The position numbers and the translations under genes were made by a program. Under the pieces are notes generated by a model, which worked only from the letters and a program-made list of their open reading frames with translations, was not told the origin of the DNA and did not search any database. A stretch of 15,157 nt of DNA, from positions 1 through 15,157 of the forward strand of contig QNCQ01000013.1 of the NCBI GenBank assembly GCA_003645825.1, in the 5' to 3' direction. Of this stretch, positions 13,969-15,157 are shown in pieces. Position 1 is the stretch's first letter, and every line of letters starts with the position of its first letter. This stretch comes from Fidelibacterota bacterium (GTDB lineage Bacteria > Fidelibacterota > UBA2242 > B5-G15).

Positions 13969-15157
13969 TCAAGGTTGCTTTTTAAACTTTATTCCTTTCT
14001 CACTTCCTGGGAGCTTCTCAACCGGATAGGAAAGATAAAATTTCCCCTCAAGAATCCATTCCTTCAGAATCCCAGCAATCTCTCTTGCCTTGTAGTAACT
14101 GGAAAGCGATGCCGTCGGCACCTTTCTACCTCTGATCTTAACCTCACCAAGCCTGAGCTGAGCGTAATCCACCTCATCTATAATTTCGCCCCTCCCTTCG
14201 GGATAGTCACCACCATAATCTACCACAGGTGCAATAATATCCTCATCTCTAACAGAAGTAAAAAAAGCTATCTCCTCATCTATAACTGGAATCGGGATAC
14301 CAATACCAACAAACAGAGAAACACCGTACCCAGCTATCGAAGCCCCCCTGAGCCATCTGCTATTCATTCCTTTCAGATCCCCTATAACCGCAATAGTACC
14401 TGCTGGGACTTTCGGAACTCCATTGGCTCCCCGAGGAACATCCGGGTTGTGCTGAGTCCCATGCCAAGCTATATAACCGACTCCTCCACCTAAAAATATT
14501 CTCGTACCAATACCGGTAACCCTATAAAACGGATCATTAAGCAGGGGTGATAGCTGTCCTGCACTGCAGTAATTTGCGTTCCCCATCCTGGGCTTTAATA
14601 TCCCCATATATGTATAAATAACTCTGTCACTCAGGTTGACAGCTACATTATAGTTCTGATAGGAATTTCGGGGATTAAAAAGTACCGCATTACGTAGATT
14701 ATTAATGTTCACCTTCTTTTCAATCCTCGTGGAAGGGTAACAGTCCGTACCATAAGCGGAGCCGACCAGCAACACATCTTCCCCTTTCACAAGAGCTTCT
14801 ATCACATGACCACCTCCGTATCTGAATCTTCCGGGATAGTACTTATTTCTTGGATCGTCATCAGGCAAAGCCGATGCCCCTATCATAATATCCGCAGCAG
14901 CAAAACCACAATATGCGGGCACACCATTAAGATAACACTTCCCTCCCCCGAGCTTTATCCTGGGGGAAGTAGAACCTATGTTTATATAAGCCCCGCTTGA
15001 GCACATGGGGCCAAAAGTCCCTGTAGTAACGACATCCACCTCCCTTGCAGCTTTTTCTTCTCCCTTTTTTCTTACTATATCAATCATTTCCTCTGCGGTA
15101 ACAACCACAGCCTTTCCGCGCTTAATTTTCTCATTAATCTCCTGGATGGTTTTTGCC
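13969..15157 (-). CDS. Homocysteine biosynthesis protein (COG1900/DUF39), 5' end just outside window
   Basis: The frame is open to the right edge. A GTG at 15108 gives 379 residues, but the codons before it read AKTIQEINEKIKRGKAVVV, which matches the usual family N-terminus. The real start therefore lies a codon or so beyond 15157. Counting from the GTG, family blocks are TTGTFGPMCSSGAYINIG (C36), LGGGKCYLNG (C58), GSAYGTDCYPS (C123), FLGGGVGYIAWHGTQHNP at about 205-222, and IGDLKGMNSRWLRGAS. The family (M. acetivorans MA1821) builds homocysteine from aspartate semialdehyde and sulfide with its ferredoxin partner, which here follows after 16 bases. The Methanosarcina protein carries C-terminal CBS domains; this one ends soon after the core, so it lacks them. 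This is the first visible gene of the operon. Confidence 0.9.
   Translation of the reverse strand, partial: AKTIQEINEKIKRGKAVVVTAEEMIDIVRKKGEEKAAREVDVVTTGTFGPMCSSGAYINIGSTSPRIKLGGGKCYLNGVPAYCGFAAADIMIGASALPDDDPRNKYYPGRFRYGGGHVIEALVKGEDVLLVGSAYGTDCYPSTRIEKKVNINNLRNAVLFNPRNSYQNYNVAVNLSDRVIYTYMGILKPRMGNANYCSAGQLSPLLNDPFYRVTGIGTRIFLGGGVGYIAWHGTQHNPDVPRGANGVPKVPAGTIAVIGDLKGMNSRWLRGASIAGYGVSLFVGIGIPIPVIDEEIAFFTSVRDEDIIAPVVDYGGDYPEGRGEIIDEVDYAQLRLGEVKIRGRKVPTASLSSYYKAREIAGILKEWILEGKFYLSYPVEKLPGSEKGIKFKKQP

Noticed and set aside
13975..14493. 172-codon open frame on the plus strand
   Set aside because: Antisense to the COG1900 gene, which is conserved throughout. No domain seen.
1..15157. CRISPR array or complete insertion sequence
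   Set aside because: No regularly spaced direct repeats and no transposase frame with DDE, HUH or serine/tyrosine recombinase motifs were seen on either strand.

Overview
The window looks like a bacterial chromosome, probably from an anaerobic or sulfide-exposed and possibly thermophilic lineage. I cannot place it further. The support is a homocysteine-from-sulfide gene set typical of strict anaerobes, two trehalose-making enzymes including the thermophile-associated TreT, a PAS/GAF protein with a C-terminal zinc-ribbon tail of a kind I associate with Deltaproteobacteria and Nitrospirota, Shine-Dalgarno-type starts, and one near-consensus sigma70-type promoter. Every gene I can support is on the minus strand, so transcription runs from 15157 towards 1.

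Positions 1501-15157 hold eleven tightly packed genes, with gaps of 6 to 22 bases or short overlaps, except for one apparent 124-base gap that is probably unannotated N-terminal coding sequence of the helicase. In transcription order they are: the homocysteine biosynthesis protein (COG1900/DUF39, cut by the window edge); a NIL-domain 2x[4Fe-4S] ferredoxin; a UPF0280/COG2122 protein; a membrane-anchored divergent polysaccharide deacetylase (YibQ/DUF610); a PdxJ-like barrel that has lost the PdxJ active site; a type II/III (Rhizobium AnsA-like) asparaginase; a YihX-like HAD hydrolase; an MrfA-like DEAD-box/DUF1998 helicase; a PAS-PAS-GAF protein with a zinc-ribbon tail; a fused trehalose-6-phosphate synthase/phosphatase; and the trehalose glycosyltransferring synthase TreT. 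The first three are the known partner set for direct sulfide incorporation into homocysteine. The last two give two independent routes to trehalose.

Positions 1-1500 are different. Just after treT is the start of an endonuclease/exonuclease/phosphatase (EEP) gene that loses family resemblance at about 1352. Then comes a short GC-rich stretch of small palindromes (about 1081-1197) with a terminator-like hairpin, a very good promoter (972-1000), a short and apparently broken excisionase-type HTH reading frame, and the first 263 codons of a type III restriction-modification methyltransferase (Mod) running off the left edge. The mod part is visibly more AT-rich than the operon. I read this as the boundary of an acquired restriction-modification island that truncated the EEP gene.

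I see no tRNA, rRNA, CRISPR array, complete transposase or convincing riboswitch in the window.
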